A DNA stretch of 64,000 nucleotides from Streptomyces sp. Alt3 (GCF_030719215.1 NZ_CP120983.1:3534001-3598000), one strand, 5' to 3'; positions 16,871 to 30,378 are shown, counted from the first letter of the stretch. Numbers and translations: made by a program. The notes: generated by a model not told the origin, from the sequence alone.

Positions 16871-17238
16871 CGTCCGTACCGCGCCCCCGGCCCGGACGCG
16901 ACGACGACCCGGACAGGCTGTACACCCTCACGGGGGGACGCAGCCGGTCCGACTCGGCCGCGTTCGACCTGGTGACGCTCGTCGTGGCCGAGTGCGAACC
17001 GAACCCCGGGATGCAGTCGGAGCATGTCGCGATCCTGCGGATGTGCGACGGCCCCACCGCGGTCGTCGAGATCTCGGCCACCCTGAAACTGCCCGTCAGC
17101 ATCGTCCGCATCATGCTCTGCGACCTGCTCGACACCGGCCGGATCAGCGCCCGCCACCCCCGTACTGCACGTGTCGCGGACCGCCTCCCCGACACCGACA
17201 CCCTGGAACAGGTGCTCGTTGGACTCCGCAACCTCTGA
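16867..17238 (+). CDS. DUF742 protein (CvnC)
   Basis: 123 residues matching DUF742: a short N-terminal leader, RLYTLTGGRSR, FDLVTLVVAE, and the helical SATLKLPVSIVRIMLCDLLDTGRI segment (about 78-101) that resembles a winged-helix recognition part. This is the third invariant member of conservons and is thought to join the membrane complex; its action is not settled. Starts inside the stop of the roadblock gene (ATGA) and its last 20 bases overlap the GTPase start region. Confidence 0.92.
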   Translation: MTSVPRPRPGRDDDPDRLYTLTGGRSRSDSAAFDLVTLVVAECEPNPGMQSEHVAILRMCDGPTAVVEISATLKLPVSIVRIMLCDLLDTGRISARHPRTARVADRLPDTDTLEQVLVGLRNL

Positions 17239-17878
17239 CCGTGCCGCCCTGCAGGCGACGGCCGACAACGGACTGAAGATCGTCGTCGTCGGCGGCTTCG
17301 GGGTCGGCAAGACCACCATGGTCCGATCCGTGAGCGAGATCCGTCCGCTCAACACGGAAGAGACCATGACCCGCGCGGGCGAGGCCGTCGACGACCTCGA
17401 CGGCGTGCACTCCAAGACGTCCACCACGGTCGCCTTCGACTTCGGGCGCATCACGCTCGACGCGCGTTCGGTCCTCTACCTCTTCGGCGCCCCCGGACAG
17501 GAACGCTTCTGGTTCCTGTGGGACCGCCTGTTCTCCGGCACCCTGGGCGCCGTCGTCCTCGTCGACACCCGCCGGCTCGCCGACTCCTGGTACGCGATCG
17601 ACCGGCTGGAGCACCACGGCACGCCGTTCATCGTCGCGTGCAACGACTTCGGCGGTTCGTTCCACACGGAGCAGCAGATCCGCGAGGCCCTCGACCTCTC
17701 CCCCGACGTCCCGCTCGTGGAGTGCGACGCCCGGGACCGTTCGTCCAGCAAGTACGTCCTGATCACGCTGGTCGAGCACCTCCACGCACTCTCCGTCGCC
17801 CGGAGCAAGGGCGCGGACGCGGCCCTGGCAGGGAGCCCTGCCCCGGCGGCCACGAAGACCCCGGAGCCGACGCCGTGA
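17219..17878 (+). CDS. Ras-like GTP/ATP-binding protein (CvnD)
   Basis: 219 residues. P-loop GGFGVGKTT at residues 25-33, switch-type Thr region (KTSTTVAFDFGRI), G3-like GAPGQERFWFLWDRL near 90-104, and a VACNDFGG segment in place of the canonical NKxD. The start is taken as TTG at 17219 (opening DSATSDRAALQ), which fits the family N-terminus and overlaps the DUF742 gene by 20 bases; the ATG at 17171 would add sixteen residues that look like frame-shifted DUF742. Conservon GTPases hydrolyse GTP and depend on their roadblock partner. The C-terminal 20 residues are Ala/Pro/Thr-rich. The stop overlaps the GTG of the P450 gene (GTGA). Confidence 0.88.
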   Translation: MDSATSDRAALQATADNGLKIVVVGGFGVGKTTMVRSVSEIRPLNTEETMTRAGEAVDDLDGVHSKTSTTVAFDFGRITLDARSVLYLFGAPGQERFWFLWDRLFSGTLGAVVLVDTRRLADSWYAIDRLEHHGTPFIVACNDFGGSFHTEQQIREALDLSPDVPLVECDARDRSSSKYVLITLVEHLHALSVARSKGADAALAGSPAPAATKTPEPTP

Positions 17879-19106
17879 CCCAGTGCCCCGTGTCCCACGG
17901 TTCCGTCCCCCTGTCCGGGCCGCGGTTCCAGACCGACCCCGTGCAGGTGTACCGGGAGATGCGCCGCGACCACGGCGCGGTCGCGCCGGTCGTGCTCGAC
18001 GGCGACATCCCCGCCTGGCTGATCGTCGGCTACCGCGAACTGCACCAGGTCACCAACGACCCGGTGCTCTTCAGCCGGGACTCGGACCTGTGGAACCAGT
18101 GGGACAACATCCCCGAGGGCTGGCCGCTGCGGCCGATGATCGGCCGCAAGCAGCCGTCCATCCTCTACACCGTCGGTGAGCGGCACACCGTCCGCGCGGC
18201 CATGATCAGCAACGCGCTGGAGGCGGTCGACCCGTTCACGCTGAAGCGGTACGCGGAGGAGTTCGCCGACAGCCTCATCGACCGGTTCTGCGCGACCGGA
18301 CGGACCGACATCATCGCCGAGTACGCGATGCTGCTCCCCGCCCGTGTCCTGGCCAAGCTCTACGGGTTCAGCGACGAGATCGGCGGTCCCCTCGTGGGGG
18401 CGCTCAACGACATGATCGACGGCCGTGAGCGGGCCCTGGCCGGCCAGCAGTACCTCGGCGGGGCCATGTACCAGCTCCTGGCCGACAAGCACGCCGAGCC
18501 CGACGACGACGTCGCGACCAGGATGCTGGAGGACCCGGGCGGCTTCACCGACGAGGAGATCGCCCAGGACCTCATGGTCATGATGGCGGCCGGCCACCAG
18601 CCCACCGCCGACTGGATCGGCAACTCGCTGCGGCTGATGCTGGTCGACGACCGCTTCGCCGCCTCGCTCTCCGGCGGCAGGCACAGCGTCGCCGAGGCGA
18701 TGAACGAGGTCCTCTGGGAGGACACCCCGACGCAGAACGTGGCCGGCCGCTGGGCGTCCCGCGACACCCACCTCGGCGGACGCCACATCCGCGCGGGCGA
18801 CATGCTGCTCCTCGGCATCGCCGCCGCCAACGCCGACCCCCAGGTGCGCACCGACGGCTCCACGCTGACCGGCGGCAACAACGCATTCCTCTCCTTCGGC
18901 CACGGCGAGCACCGCTGCCCGTTCCCGGCCCAGGAGACCGCCGAGGTCATCGCCCGTACGGGGATCGAGGTGCTCCTGGACCGGCTCCCGGACATCGACC
19001 TCGACATCCCCGAGAGCAGGCTGACCCGGCGCCCGTCCCCGTGGCTGCGCGGACTGACGGACCTGCCGGTGCACTTCACGCCCACCCCCGCACTTGGAGG
19101 CCAGAA

Positions 19107-19110
<4 letters not shown>
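17875..19110 (+). CDS. CYP157-like cytochrome P450 without an ExxR motif (CvnE)
   Basis: 411 residues, GTG start inside the GTPase stop. The heme-thiolate loop FGHGEHRCPFPAQE is present with Cys348. The K-helix ExxR, nearly universal in P450s, reads E278-V-L-W281, so the Arg is Trp. The I-helix oxygen-activation motif, usually AGxE/DT, reads AGHQPT (near 238-243), so the acid is Gln and the Thr is displaced. The CYP157 family of Streptomyces is known to lack ExxR, and CYP157 genes occur beside CYP154 genes in conservons; this gene fits both points. Its reaction is unknown; it may bind rather than oxidise a ligand, or act as a signalling partner. Followed directly by a CYP154-like gene (ATGA overlap). 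Confidence 0.9.
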
Positions 19111-23405
<4,295 letters not shown>

Positions 23406-23495
23406 CCCTGGGCCTCCGTCGCTCGCCTGGCAGGAGCCGCGGTGTCCGCACACCGCCCACTACGAAGGTATAAGACAAATCACGCCATGTCGTGA

Positions 23496-24050
23496 TCAGG
23501 GGCGGCGCCGGGCTTCCTCCGCCCGTTCCGGCGCGGCCTCCCGGGGCAGGTCCCGCCGCCATCGCACCTCGCCGTCCTCCCACTCGCCCGTCGGCCGCAG
23601 TCCCGCGGCGGAGGCCACGGCGGAGGAGGCCGCGTGCTCCGGGTGGATGTGGGCGACGACGGTGGTGACGGGGCTCCGCTCCAGCAAGTGCCGGACCAGA
23701 CCGGCGGCCGCCTCCTTGGCATAGCCCCTGCCCTGCCACGGTGTCCCGATCACCCAGGCCAGCTCCGCCCGCGCCCCGCGCACTGTGGCCTGGACGTATC
23801 CGGCCAGGCATCCGTCGGCACGCACCCGGAGCACCCAGTTCCACCAGAGTTCGGCGGGGTCGGGCGAGCCCACGCTCTGCCGCTCGTAACGGGCGCGCAC
23901 GGCCGCCGCGTCCTCGGGGGTGCCTCCCGTGTAGGCGTGCAGGGCGGGGTCGAAGAGGACCGCGGCCATTTCCTGCGCGTGCGCGACATCGAGCGGCAGC
24001 GCGTCGAGGCGCGAGGTGGAGAAGGGCCCGGGAGCACCGTTGACCTGCAT
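23496..24050 (-). CDS. GNAT-family N-acetyltransferase (RimJ/RimL type)
   Basis: 184 residues. Acetyl-CoA fold: LDALPLDVAHAQEMAAVLFD at the start, GYVQATVRGARAELAWVIG strand, and the pantetheine loop WQGRGYAKEAAAGLVRHLLE (about 118-137), followed by AHIHPEHAASSAVASAAGLRPTG. Typical of the GNAT subfamily acting on small amines or protein N-termini; no particular substrate can be read. ATG at 24050; ribosome site poor. C-terminal tail Arg/Glu/Ala-rich. Stands alone, divergent from the PPOX gene with 143 bases between the starts. Confidence 0.88.
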   Translation of the reverse strand: MQVNGAPGPFSTSRLDALPLDVAHAQEMAAVLFDPALHAYTGGTPEDAAAVRARYERQSVGSPDPAELWWNWVLRVRADGCLAGYVQATVRGARAELAWVIGTPWQGRGYAKEAAAGLVRHLLERSPVTTVVAHIHPEHAASSAVASAAGLRPTGEWEDGEVRWRRDLPREAAPERAEEARRRP

Positions 24051-24193
24051 GGGGCGGAGCCTACGCCGGTCCCGCCCGGTTCCGGCGGCTGAGCCGCCGG
24101 AACCGGCGTACCGCTGGGGCGGCCGGGAGACCTGGCCGGACAGGCGCATGAACGTGCGACCGAAAAGCCCGGATCGACCGATTTTGCTGCACC

Positions 24194-24604
24194 ATGGAAT
24201 ACATGGAGACGATACGTGAACTGGAGCCCTTCGTGAAGCAGTACACCGTCCTGCTGAGCAGTCGCAGGCCGGACGGATCATCTGCCCACACCCCGGTCAG
24301 CATCGCCGTCGAGGGGGACCACGCCTACATCCGTACGTTCTCCTCGGCCTGGAAGGTCGACCGGATGCGCAACCATCCGGTGGTGGAGATCGCCCCCTGC
24401 ACCGTCCGGGGCTCACCGACGGGACCGCCCGTGAAGGCCTGGGCACGGCTCCTGCCGGAGGGGTCGAAGGAGAACACCCACGCCTCCCGGACGATGTCGA
24501 GGAAGTACCCGGCGCTCCAGGGTGTGGCCGTCCCGCTCGCTCACCGGCTGAAGCGCGACCACACGCTCCACTACGAGCTGCGTCCGGTCGTCGACGACAT
24601 CTGA
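24194..24604 (+). CDS. PPOX-class F420-dependent oxidoreductase
   Basis: 136 residues with the split-barrel fold of the pyridoxamine-oxidase-like F420 family: VKQYTVLLSSRRPDGSSAHTPV strand pair, AYIRTFSSAWKVDRMRNHPVVEIAP and GPPVKAWARLLP. Related actinobacterial proteins use deazaflavin F420 or bind heme/biliverdin. Basic residues K54 and R57 in the KVDRMRN loop fit binding of the cofactor tail. Two nearby ATGs (24194 and 24203) are both possible; the first is annotated. Cytoplasmic. No operon partner. Confidence 0.87.
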   Translation: MEYMETIRELEPFVKQYTVLLSSRRPDGSSAHTPVSIAVEGDHAYIRTFSSAWKVDRMRNHPVVEIAPCTVRGSPTGPPVKAWARLLPEGSKENTHASRTMSRKYPALQGVAVPLAHRLKRDHTLHYELRPVVDDI

Positions 24605-24653
24605 GGAGCGGTGCCTGAGCCCGGTCCGCAGGGAGGGCCCTGGCGGCCCACGT

Positions 24654-25637
24654 CTACCCCCGGCGGCGCTTGGCGGCGAGCAGGGCCAGCACGATGACGA
24701 CGACGGCCACGGCACCGCCCGTCACCGTGCCGTTCCTCGAGTCGCCGTCGTCCTCGCCGTCCCCGGACGACGTCCCGCCGCCCCCGCCGCCGGTGGAGGG
24801 CGTCCTGCTTCCGCCCTCCACCTCCACGCGTACCACTTCGCTGCGCTCGCCCTCGGAGCCGAACATCATCGCCGAGCCGTCCGCGGTGTACGTCACCGAC
24901 TCGGACTGTCCCTGGAGCGGCACGCTCACGGCTCGGTCCTCGCCCAGCCGGCCGTCCTCGAAGGCGTAGCCGCGGGCGCTGAAGTAGGACCGCAGCACCA
25001 GGTTCCCGCCGTCCGGCGAGAACGCGCCGTCCGTCACCCACGGCACCTCGCCCACACGCCGGAAGACGTTGTTCCCCCCGGTCGTCAGCTTCTGCGGGCC
25101 CTCGTAGAGACCGCCGCCGTCCTCGTTCTTCGAGGCGATGTACACCCGGCCCGTCACGGGGTGGACCATCAGCGCCTCCGCGTTGCGTGCACCGTCCGCG
25201 TACGTCACGTCGAACTGTGTCGCCCGCACCGTGGCGTCCGCGAGCCGCTTCGGCTCCGGGAAGCGGTAGATCCAGACGTGGTCCCAGGTTCCGTCGAGGT
25301 TGTCGCCGATGTCACCGACGTAGAGGTTCCCGTCGGGCCCGAGCGAGATCGCCTCGACGTCGCGCGGCTCCCCGATGCCCTTCATGGTGATCGTCGCCAC
25401 GGTCTTCCCGGTCCGGGAGTCGACGGCGTAGACGTACGGCCCGTCATCGCTGTCGTTGTGCGTCCAGTAGACGCCCGGATGGATCCTGCTGGCGGCGAGG
25501 CCGCTGGACTCGGTGATCCGGGGGTCCTCGATCGTGAACGTCCGGTCCGCCCCGTCCCCGTCGTCCGCGACGGCGGGCACCGCCCCCGTCAGGAACAGGA
25601 GGGCAGCGGCGGCGGAGACGGTCAGCAGCGATCTCAT
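24654..25637 (-). CDS. Secreted/membrane-anchored beta-propeller-like protein
   Basis: 327 residues. Signal peptide at 1-24 (SLLTVSAAAALLFLTGAVPAVA), a repetitive beta-rich ectodomain (about 30-265) with propeller-like repeats such as SSGLAASRIHPGVYWTHNDS, VYAVDSRTGKTVATI, EAISLGPDGNLYVGDIGDN and AEALMVHPVTGRVYIAS, then a Gly/Ser/Asp-rich linker (about 275-303) and a C-terminal membrane helix with an RRR stop-transfer (VTGGAVAVVVIVLALLAAKR). So it is a type I membrane protein exposed on the outside. The HNDSD and GDIGDN acidic loops might bind calcium. No enzymatic function can be assigned. Confidence 0.82.
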   Translation of the reverse strand: MRSLLTVSAAAALLFLTGAVPAVADDGDGADRTFTIEDPRITESSGLAASRIHPGVYWTHNDSDDGPYVYAVDSRTGKTVATITMKGIGEPRDVEAISLGPDGNLYVGDIGDNLDGTWDHVWIYRFPEPKRLADATVRATQFDVTYADGARNAEALMVHPVTGRVYIASKNEDGGGLYEGPQKLTTGGNNVFRRVGEVPWVTDGAFSPDGGNLVLRSYFSARGYAFEDGRLGEDRAVSVPLQGQSESVTYTADGSAMMFGSEGERSEVVRVEVEGGSRTPSTGGGGGGTSSGDGEDDGDSRNGTVTGGAVAVVVIVLALLAAKRRRG

Positions 25638-25695
25638 GGGACAAGTGTCCACTGTCACGTCGCAGGCCGGAGCGGTGATCGGCCATGATGTCGCC

Positions 25696-26394
25696 ATGCG
25701 TTTTCTCTTCGTCGGCGACAGCATGACCGTGGGCAAGGCCGGCGACTTCACCTGGCGCTACCGGATGTGGCAGCACCTCGAAGCGACCCTCGGCGACGGC
25801 GGGTACGCGATCACGGGCCCGCGCACCGAGTTGTACGACACCGAGGCGAACGCCCCGCTCTCCCACGCGTACGGCGACGTGTCCTTCCCCGCGACCGCGC
25901 GGCGGCATCTGGCGGGCTGGGGCGAGGGTTGGCTCCACATGGCCCCCGTCATCGCGGACACGGTCACGGCGGCCGGTGCCGACGTCCTGCTGGTCTCGCT
26001 CGGCCTGATAGACCTGGGCTTCTACACGGACAGCGCGCAGACGGCCGCGAACGCACGGGCCTTCATCACGGCGGCCCGCACCGCGAACCCCCGGATCAAG
26101 CTGGTGCTGCTCCCCGTCATACCGAATGTGCGGGCGGAGTCCGACGGCCCCTTCGCGGCCGAGTGCGACCGCTTCAACTCACTGCTCGCGCAGGCGGTGG
26201 CCGACCTGGACGCGCCCTCGTCCCCGGTCCTGCTGACGGAGCACCCCGCCGGCTACGACATCCACACGGACACCTACGACGGAACCCACCCCGGCCCCAC
26301 CGGGGAACACAAGCTGGCCGGAGCCTTCGCCGACGCCATGCACCGGGCCTGGGGCGTCGGCGGCCCCTACGCCGGGGTGCTGGCGACGGCCTGA
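25696..26394 (+). CDS. SGNH/GDSL-family hydrolase
   Basis: 232 residues. Block I FVGDSMTVG with nucleophile Ser at about residue 9, a SLGLIDLGFYTD segment in the position of block III (the usual N of GxND is not obvious), and block V DGTHPGPTGEHKLA (about 197-210) with the catalytic Asp/His pair. No signal peptide, so a cytoplasmic esterase or a deacetylase of small substrates is likely. The ATG at 25696 follows a CATGAT box by 7 bases, so the message may be leaderless. Its stop faces the stop of the SUKH gene with only 19 bases between. Confidence 0.86.
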   Translation: MRFLFVGDSMTVGKAGDFTWRYRMWQHLEATLGDGGYAITGPRTELYDTEANAPLSHAYGDVSFPATARRHLAGWGEGWLHMAPVIADTVTAAGADVLLVSLGLIDLGFYTDSAQTAANARAFITAARTANPRIKLVLLPVIPNVRAESDGPFAAECDRFNSLLAQAVADLDAPSSPVLLTEHPAGYDIHTDTYDGTHPGPTGEHKLAGAFADAMHRAWGVGGPYAGVLATA

Positions 26395-26413
26395 ACTCCC
26401 GGCGGCAGCAGGG

Positions 26414-27628
26414 TCACAGCACGCCTCCCGCCTCGTCGTGGAACACCTCCGGCCAGTACCGGTAGTCGTCGGGGCCGGTCGCGGGGACGCAGGCGACAGG
26501 GTCGACCGCGGCCAGCACGGCGACCATGGTGTCGGCGACCTGGTGGTAGAACTCCCCCATGTCGCCCGCCAGGTCGTACTCCTCCTCCAGCTTCTGCTGC
26601 CGGCTGTGCATCCAGACCGTGAACGCCAGGGTCGACACGTCGGCGTTGACCGGGGTCACCGTGTCGTCGTCGAAGAGCGCGTAGTGCACCAGGCCCGTAC
26701 GGCCGTCGACGATGACGTCGAAATCGTGGACCAGGCCGCCGATGACCAGCAGGTGGTCCGAGTCGTCCGGCAGTTTCCCCACGATGTCGAGGTGCCGCAG
26801 CGCGGGGTCCGCCTGCCTCTCCGCGCACACGGAGGCCACCCTCTTCAGGATGTTCTCGGGCTCGTCCAGCCAGAACATCAGCCCGTCCTTGGGCAGTCCG
26901 ACCTCGGACAGGAACCGCCGGGTCGGCTCGTGCTCCAGCGACTCGGGCAGGTCCGCGGGTGCGATCCGGACGACTTCCTCCGCGCCGAACTCCTCCTCGA
27001 CGAAGTCCGGCGGCAGATCGAGGTGCAGCCCCCTGCCCGGAGCCGCGATCAGCGCCAGGGGACGGATCAGCGCGGCGATCCGCCACAGGGACGGCACCTC
27101 GCCCGCCCACTCCACGTCCCCCCAGCCGTCCACACCCCAGCTCTCGTCGGTGAAGACCGAGGACAGGAGTGCCGAGGCCTCCTCGACGACCGGGGCGCCG
27201 AAACGGCCCTGGAGGTGCGCGAACCGGCCGCTCAGCGTGGCGAGTTCACCGACAGCCGTCAGGAAGCGGGCGAGCGCGTCGAGTGACGGGGCGAGCGGAT
27301 ACAGCTCGGCGTACTGCGGGGCGGACATACGGAGGCTGAACACCCGGCCCGTCTCACCGTCGACGACGACCGCCTGTGCCTCCTCCCCCTCGATCAGCAG
27401 ATGCCCGACGACCACGGTGCCGGCTGTGTGCGGGTCGAGGGCGCCGGGGTCATCACCCTCGTCCACCAGGTCCACCGCCGTGACCATGCGGGACGCGGAC
27501 AGCCGGGTGAACCCCATGCCGCCCTGCCCGTCCGGCAGCACGCCCTCCACGAGGGCCCGCCGCGTCCCCTCGTGCGTGATGTCCGGATGGATGAACTCCT
27601 CCGGTACCGCGATGCCGCTCCCCGTCAT
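26414..27628 (-). CDS. Tandem SUKH-4 family protein (immunity-type)
   Basis: 404 residues. Two SUKH-4-like halves: the first (about 1-165) has VPEEFIHPDITHEGTRRALVE and VVDGETGRVFSL; the second (about 200-390) repeats the pattern with LPPDFVEEEFGAEEVVRI, LPESLEHEPTRRFLSEVGLP, VIGGLVHDFDVIVDGRTG and a long helix before the C-terminus. SUKH proteins are best known as immunity proteins against polymorphic nuclease toxins, but Streptomyces encodes many lone copies whose role is unclear. No toxin, WXG100 or type VII secretion gene is near. Leftward, divergent from the EEP gene. ATG start with no competing codon. Confidence 0.82.
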   Translation of the reverse strand: MTGSGIAVPEEFIHPDITHEGTRRALVEGVLPDGQGGMGFTRLSASRMVTAVDLVDEGDDPGALDPHTAGTVVVGHLLIEGEEAQAVVVDGETGRVFSLRMSAPQYAELYPLAPSLDALARFLTAVGELATLSGRFAHLQGRFGAPVVEEASALLSSVFTDESWGVDGWGDVEWAGEVPSLWRIAALIRPLALIAAPGRGLHLDLPPDFVEEEFGAEEVVRIAPADLPESLEHEPTRRFLSEVGLPKDGLMFWLDEPENILKRVASVCAERQADPALRHLDIVGKLPDDSDHLLVIGGLVHDFDVIVDGRTGLVHYALFDDDTVTPVNADVSTLAFTVWMHSRQQKLEEEYDLAGDMGEFYHQVADTMVAVLAAVDPVACVPATGPDDYRYWPEVFHDEAGGVL

Positions 27629-27849
27629 GACGCCCCCGTGGCTTCTCGTCCGTAGTGGTCCTGCCGATGGGATCCACCGTAAGGACGGGCACTGACATCG
27701 GTACCCGTGACGGGTTCCGGTGGCCGTGGCCCTGCCACCGACCGATCCGCATCCCGTCCGGAGGCCGGTGCCGGAACCGGATCACCGGCCGCCGCGTTCT
27801 CCTTCAGGGCGGGGCGTCACGGGAGGCGCCCGGACGGGAGCGCGGACGA

Positions 27850-28809
27850 GTGACCGGGAAGCAGGGCGCGAGGCGGCGGGGCTGGAGCTGGAGGCGGGGC
27901 CGCGTGCTCGCCGTGCTGTGCCTCCTGATCGCCCTGCTGCTCGTGCTCCCCGGCCTGGTCCCCAACACCCCCGGCCGGGTGGGCAGTCTGCTGGAGACCT
28001 TCCTGCCCTGGCTCGGCCTGGCCGTGCCGGTCCTGCTGCTCGCGGCGCTCCTGCGCCGCTCGTTCCTGGCGGTGACCGCGCTCCTGCTGCCCGTGGTCTC
28101 CTGGTCCGCCCTGTTCGGGCCCCTGCTGTCCGGCGGGGGCCGGGCCCCGGACGACGCGTTCACGGTGGTCCAGCACAACATCAGCGACGTGAACCCCGAC
28201 CCTGCCGCCACCGCGCACGCGCTGGCCGGGACGGGCGCCGACCTCATAGCCGTCGAGGAGTTGACGGCCCCGGCCCTGCCCGGGTTCGAAGCGGCTCTGG
28301 CCGGTGACTACCCCCATCACGCGACGAGGGGCACGGTCGGACTCTGGTCGAAGCACCCCCTCACCGCCGTGCGCCTGGTGGACATCAGGCCGAGCGGTGT
28401 CGGCGAGGGCTGGGACCGGGGACTCCGGGCGACGGCCCGCACGCCGCGGGGCGAGGTCGCCGTGTACGTCGCCCATCTGCCGTCGGTCAGGATCGGCCCG
28501 ACGACCGGCCTCACCTCAGGTCGGCGGGACGAGAGCGCCGCCCTGCTGGGTGAGGAGCTGGCCGCCGAGCCCCTGGAGCGGGTGATTCTCCTGGGCGACC
28601 TGAACAGCACCCTGGACGACCGGGGTCTGGCGCCGGTCACCGAGCTGATGGACGAGCCGGGACCGGGCTTCGCCTTCAGCTGGCCGGCGAGGTTCCCGGT
28701 GGCCCGGATCGACCAGATACTCACCCGCTCGGCGACGGTCACCGGTGTGCGTCCCCTGCCCGCCACCGGCAGCGACCACCTGCCGGTGGCGGCGGACATC
28801 AGGCTCTGA
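27850..28809 (+). CDS. Membrane-anchored endonuclease/exonuclease/phosphatase (EEP) family protein
   Basis: 319 residues from a GTG start (GGGAG about 9 bases upstream). Three N-terminal membrane helices (about 17-37, 50-68, 72-95), then the EEP catalytic domain outside the membrane: VVQHNISDVN with the metal Asn, VEELTA with the metal Glu, ILLGDLNSTLDD with the catalytic Asp/Asn pair, and C-terminal GSDHLPV with Asp/His. This layout matches Streptomyces EEP proteins with three helices, thought to act on phosphodiester bonds of nucleic acids or lipids outside the cell. Frame open upstream for 65 codons but without coding character. Confidence 0.87.
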   Translation: MTGKQGARRRGWSWRRGRVLAVLCLLIALLLVLPGLVPNTPGRVGSLLETFLPWLGLAVPVLLLAALLRRSFLAVTALLLPVVSWSALFGPLLSGGGRAPDDAFTVVQHNISDVNPDPAATAHALAGTGADLIAVEELTAPALPGFEAALAGDYPHHATRGTVGLWSKHPLTAVRLVDIRPSGVGEGWDRGLRATARTPRGEVAVYVAHLPSVRIGPTTGLTSGRRDESAALLGEELAAEPLERVILLGDLNSTLDDRGLAPVTELMDEPGPGFAFSWPARFPVARIDQILTRSATVTGVRPLPATGSDHLPVAADIRL

Positions 28810-28828
28810 CCCCCCGCCCACCGCGCCA

Positions 28829-28860
28829 CCGCCCGCCCGCCCGGGACGGCGCGCGGGCGG
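28829..28860 (+). terminator. Possible terminator hairpin between the EEP and TetR genes
   Basis: Eight-base arms CCGCCCGC and GCGGGCGG around a 16-base loop, 20 bases after the EEP stop and 22 bases before the convergent TetR stop. Confidence 0.45.
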
Positions 28861-28881
28861 ACCGATCGCGGACCGGCAAGG

Positions 28882-29520
28882 TCAGTCGGCCATCTCCACG
28901 CCGAGCATCGCGAGGCCCAGCTTGGTCAGCTCCTCCGTCACCTCGTCGGGCCTTGCCCTGCGCGGACGGCGGGCGTGGTGGGCCATGAGCTCGTGGACCG
29001 TACCCACCATCACCATCACGACGACCCGGTGGTCCCGCTCCTCCACCTCGCCGCGGACCGCCGCGCGCTCGGCCTCGCCGGTCAGGAAGTCGGTCCACAG
29101 GTCACGCCACCGCTTGCAGTGCGCGTCCACCGCCGGGCTCACACCCAGGACCTCGACGAACGTCACCCGCGCCTCACGCAGATCCCGGGTCACCGCCGAC
29201 ACATAGGCGTGGAAGAGCCGACGGAAGCGCTGTTCCAGGGGACAGTCGTCCATCCCCTCGGAGAGCAGGGCCACTTCGGACGCCCGCAGCCCGGCCGTCG
29301 TGATCTGGTTGTGGAGGGCCATCAGCAGGCCCTCCCGGGAGCCGAACTCGTCCCAGAGCGCCTCCACCGGCACTCCGGCCATGTCACACAGATCCTGCTC
29401 CGACGTCTGTGCGTAGCCGTACACCCCGAACAGTTCCAGGGCGGCTTCGACGAGCTGCCCACGGGCCCGCGCGCGCACACCGTCGACCGCGCCGGTCAGT
29501 TGGTCCACCGGGACATCCAC
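28882..29520 (-). CDS. TetR-family transcriptional regulator
   Basis: About 212 residues. N-terminal TetR helix-turn-helix: RGQLVEAALELFGVYGYAQTSEQDLCDMAGVPVEALWDEFGSREGLLMAL (read as two parts, about 20-70). The all-helical ligand domain has no recognisable ligand signature and ends with a His/Arg-rich [11 protein letters not shown] loop. Two consecutive GTG codons follow AAGGAGG; the second (29520, spacing 7) fits better than the first (29523), and a GTG at 29544 precedes the ribosome site and is rejected. A 16-base palindrome 90 bases upstream may be its own operator. Target unknown; another TetR gene lies directly upstream on the same strand. Confidence 0.85.
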   Translation of the reverse strand: MDVPVDQLTGAVDGVRARARGQLVEAALELFGVYGYAQTSEQDLCDMAGVPVEALWDEFGSREGLLMALHNQITTAGLRASEVALLSEGMDDCPLEQRFRRLFHAYVSAVTRDLREARVTFVEVLGVSPAVDAHCKRWRDLWTDFLTGEAERAAVRGEVEERDHRVVVMVMVGTVHELMAHHARRPRRARPDEVTEELTKLGLAMLGVEMAD

Positions 29521-29610
29521 CACGGGTCCTCCTTGGTCTGCCACCTACCCGGTGCGCACGGCCGCCGGAGAGCGGTGCCGTGAGGGCCGGAGAGCGTCGG
29601 GCGCCTCTGG

Positions 29611-29626
29611 ATGGCGCGTGCGCCAT
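29611..29626. promoter_or_regulatory. Palindrome ATGGCGC-GT-GCGCCAT upstream of a TetR gene
   Basis: Seven-base perfect arms with a 2-base centre, about 90 bases upstream of the TetR start at 29520. Placement fits an autoregulatory operator. Confidence 0.45.
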
Positions 29627-29727
29627 TGTCCTGGTGCGCACCGGCGTACGCGTCCCGCGCCGCGCCGTCGGGCGCACAGTCCGCCAGTACCGGTGACTGC
29701 TCGCACTGGTGTACCGAAACTGCCTGG

Positions 29728-30378
29728 TCAGCGGTCAGCTGCCACCGTGCGCGCCGCGAAGGCCTGCGCCGCTCCGGTACCGGACCGGCGACGCGGTCCG
29801 GGGGCCAGCGCCGCGTGCAGCGACGGGGCGAGCATGCGGCGGGCCTCGGACGGAGTGAGCGCCGCGTGGGTGGGGAGGGGGTTGAGGTAACGGGTGTAGA
29901 TGAGCCCGCCGAGGATCGTCACCACGGCTGCGGCACGGACGGTCGCGTCCCGGCCGCCGAGAAATTCAACAAGCCGGTCCAGCAGCTCGCGTTCCAGGTA
30001 TTCACGGATAGCCTCCGCCGCCTCGTCCCCCTGGGTGGTGAGCTGCTGGAAGTCGGCGTCCTCCCACAGGTCCGTCACGGCGTCGATCAGGCGGTCGGGG
30101 AGGGTGGCCCGGTCGCCGCCGAGGACGTCCTCCGTCGCCAGCGCGTTGGCGCACTGGAACCGCATCACGTCGGCGAACAGGCCCTTCTTCGATCCGAAGT
30201 GGTGCGCGATCAGAGCCGGGTCGACCCCGGCGGCCCCGGCCACCGCACGCAGGGTGGTGCGCCGGTAACCGCGTTCCAGGAAGAGCCCACGCGCCGCCGA
30301 CACGATCGCCTCGCGCGTCGGCGGATTGCCGCGGGGGCGGCCCCGGGGGCGGGTGAGGGCAAGGGCGGCTTTATTCAT
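29728..30378 (-). CDS. TetR-family transcriptional regulator (second)
   Basis: 216 residues. Arg/Pro-rich opening (PRGRPRGNPPTREAIVSAA) then the TetR HTH GYRRTTLRAVAGAAGVDPALIAHHFGSKKGLF (about 37-70); the C-terminal part (DLWEDADFQQLTTQGDEA, LGGLIYTRYLNPLP) matches the TetR_C_17/33-like domain found in repressors of drug or redox genes. ATG at 30378, divergent from the NAD(P)-binding reductase gene with 86 bases between them, so the reductase is its most likely target. No clean palindrome is visible in that spacer. Confidence 0.87.
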   Translation of the reverse strand: MNKAALALTRPRGRPRGNPPTREAIVSAARGLFLERGYRRTTLRAVAGAAGVDPALIAHHFGSKKGLFADVMRFQCANALATEDVLGGDRATLPDRLIDAVTDLWEDADFQQLTTQGDEAAEAIREYLERELLDRLVEFLGGRDATVRAAAVVTILGGLIYTRYLNPLPTHAALTPSEARRMLAPSLHAALAPGPRRRSGTGAAQAFAARTVAADR

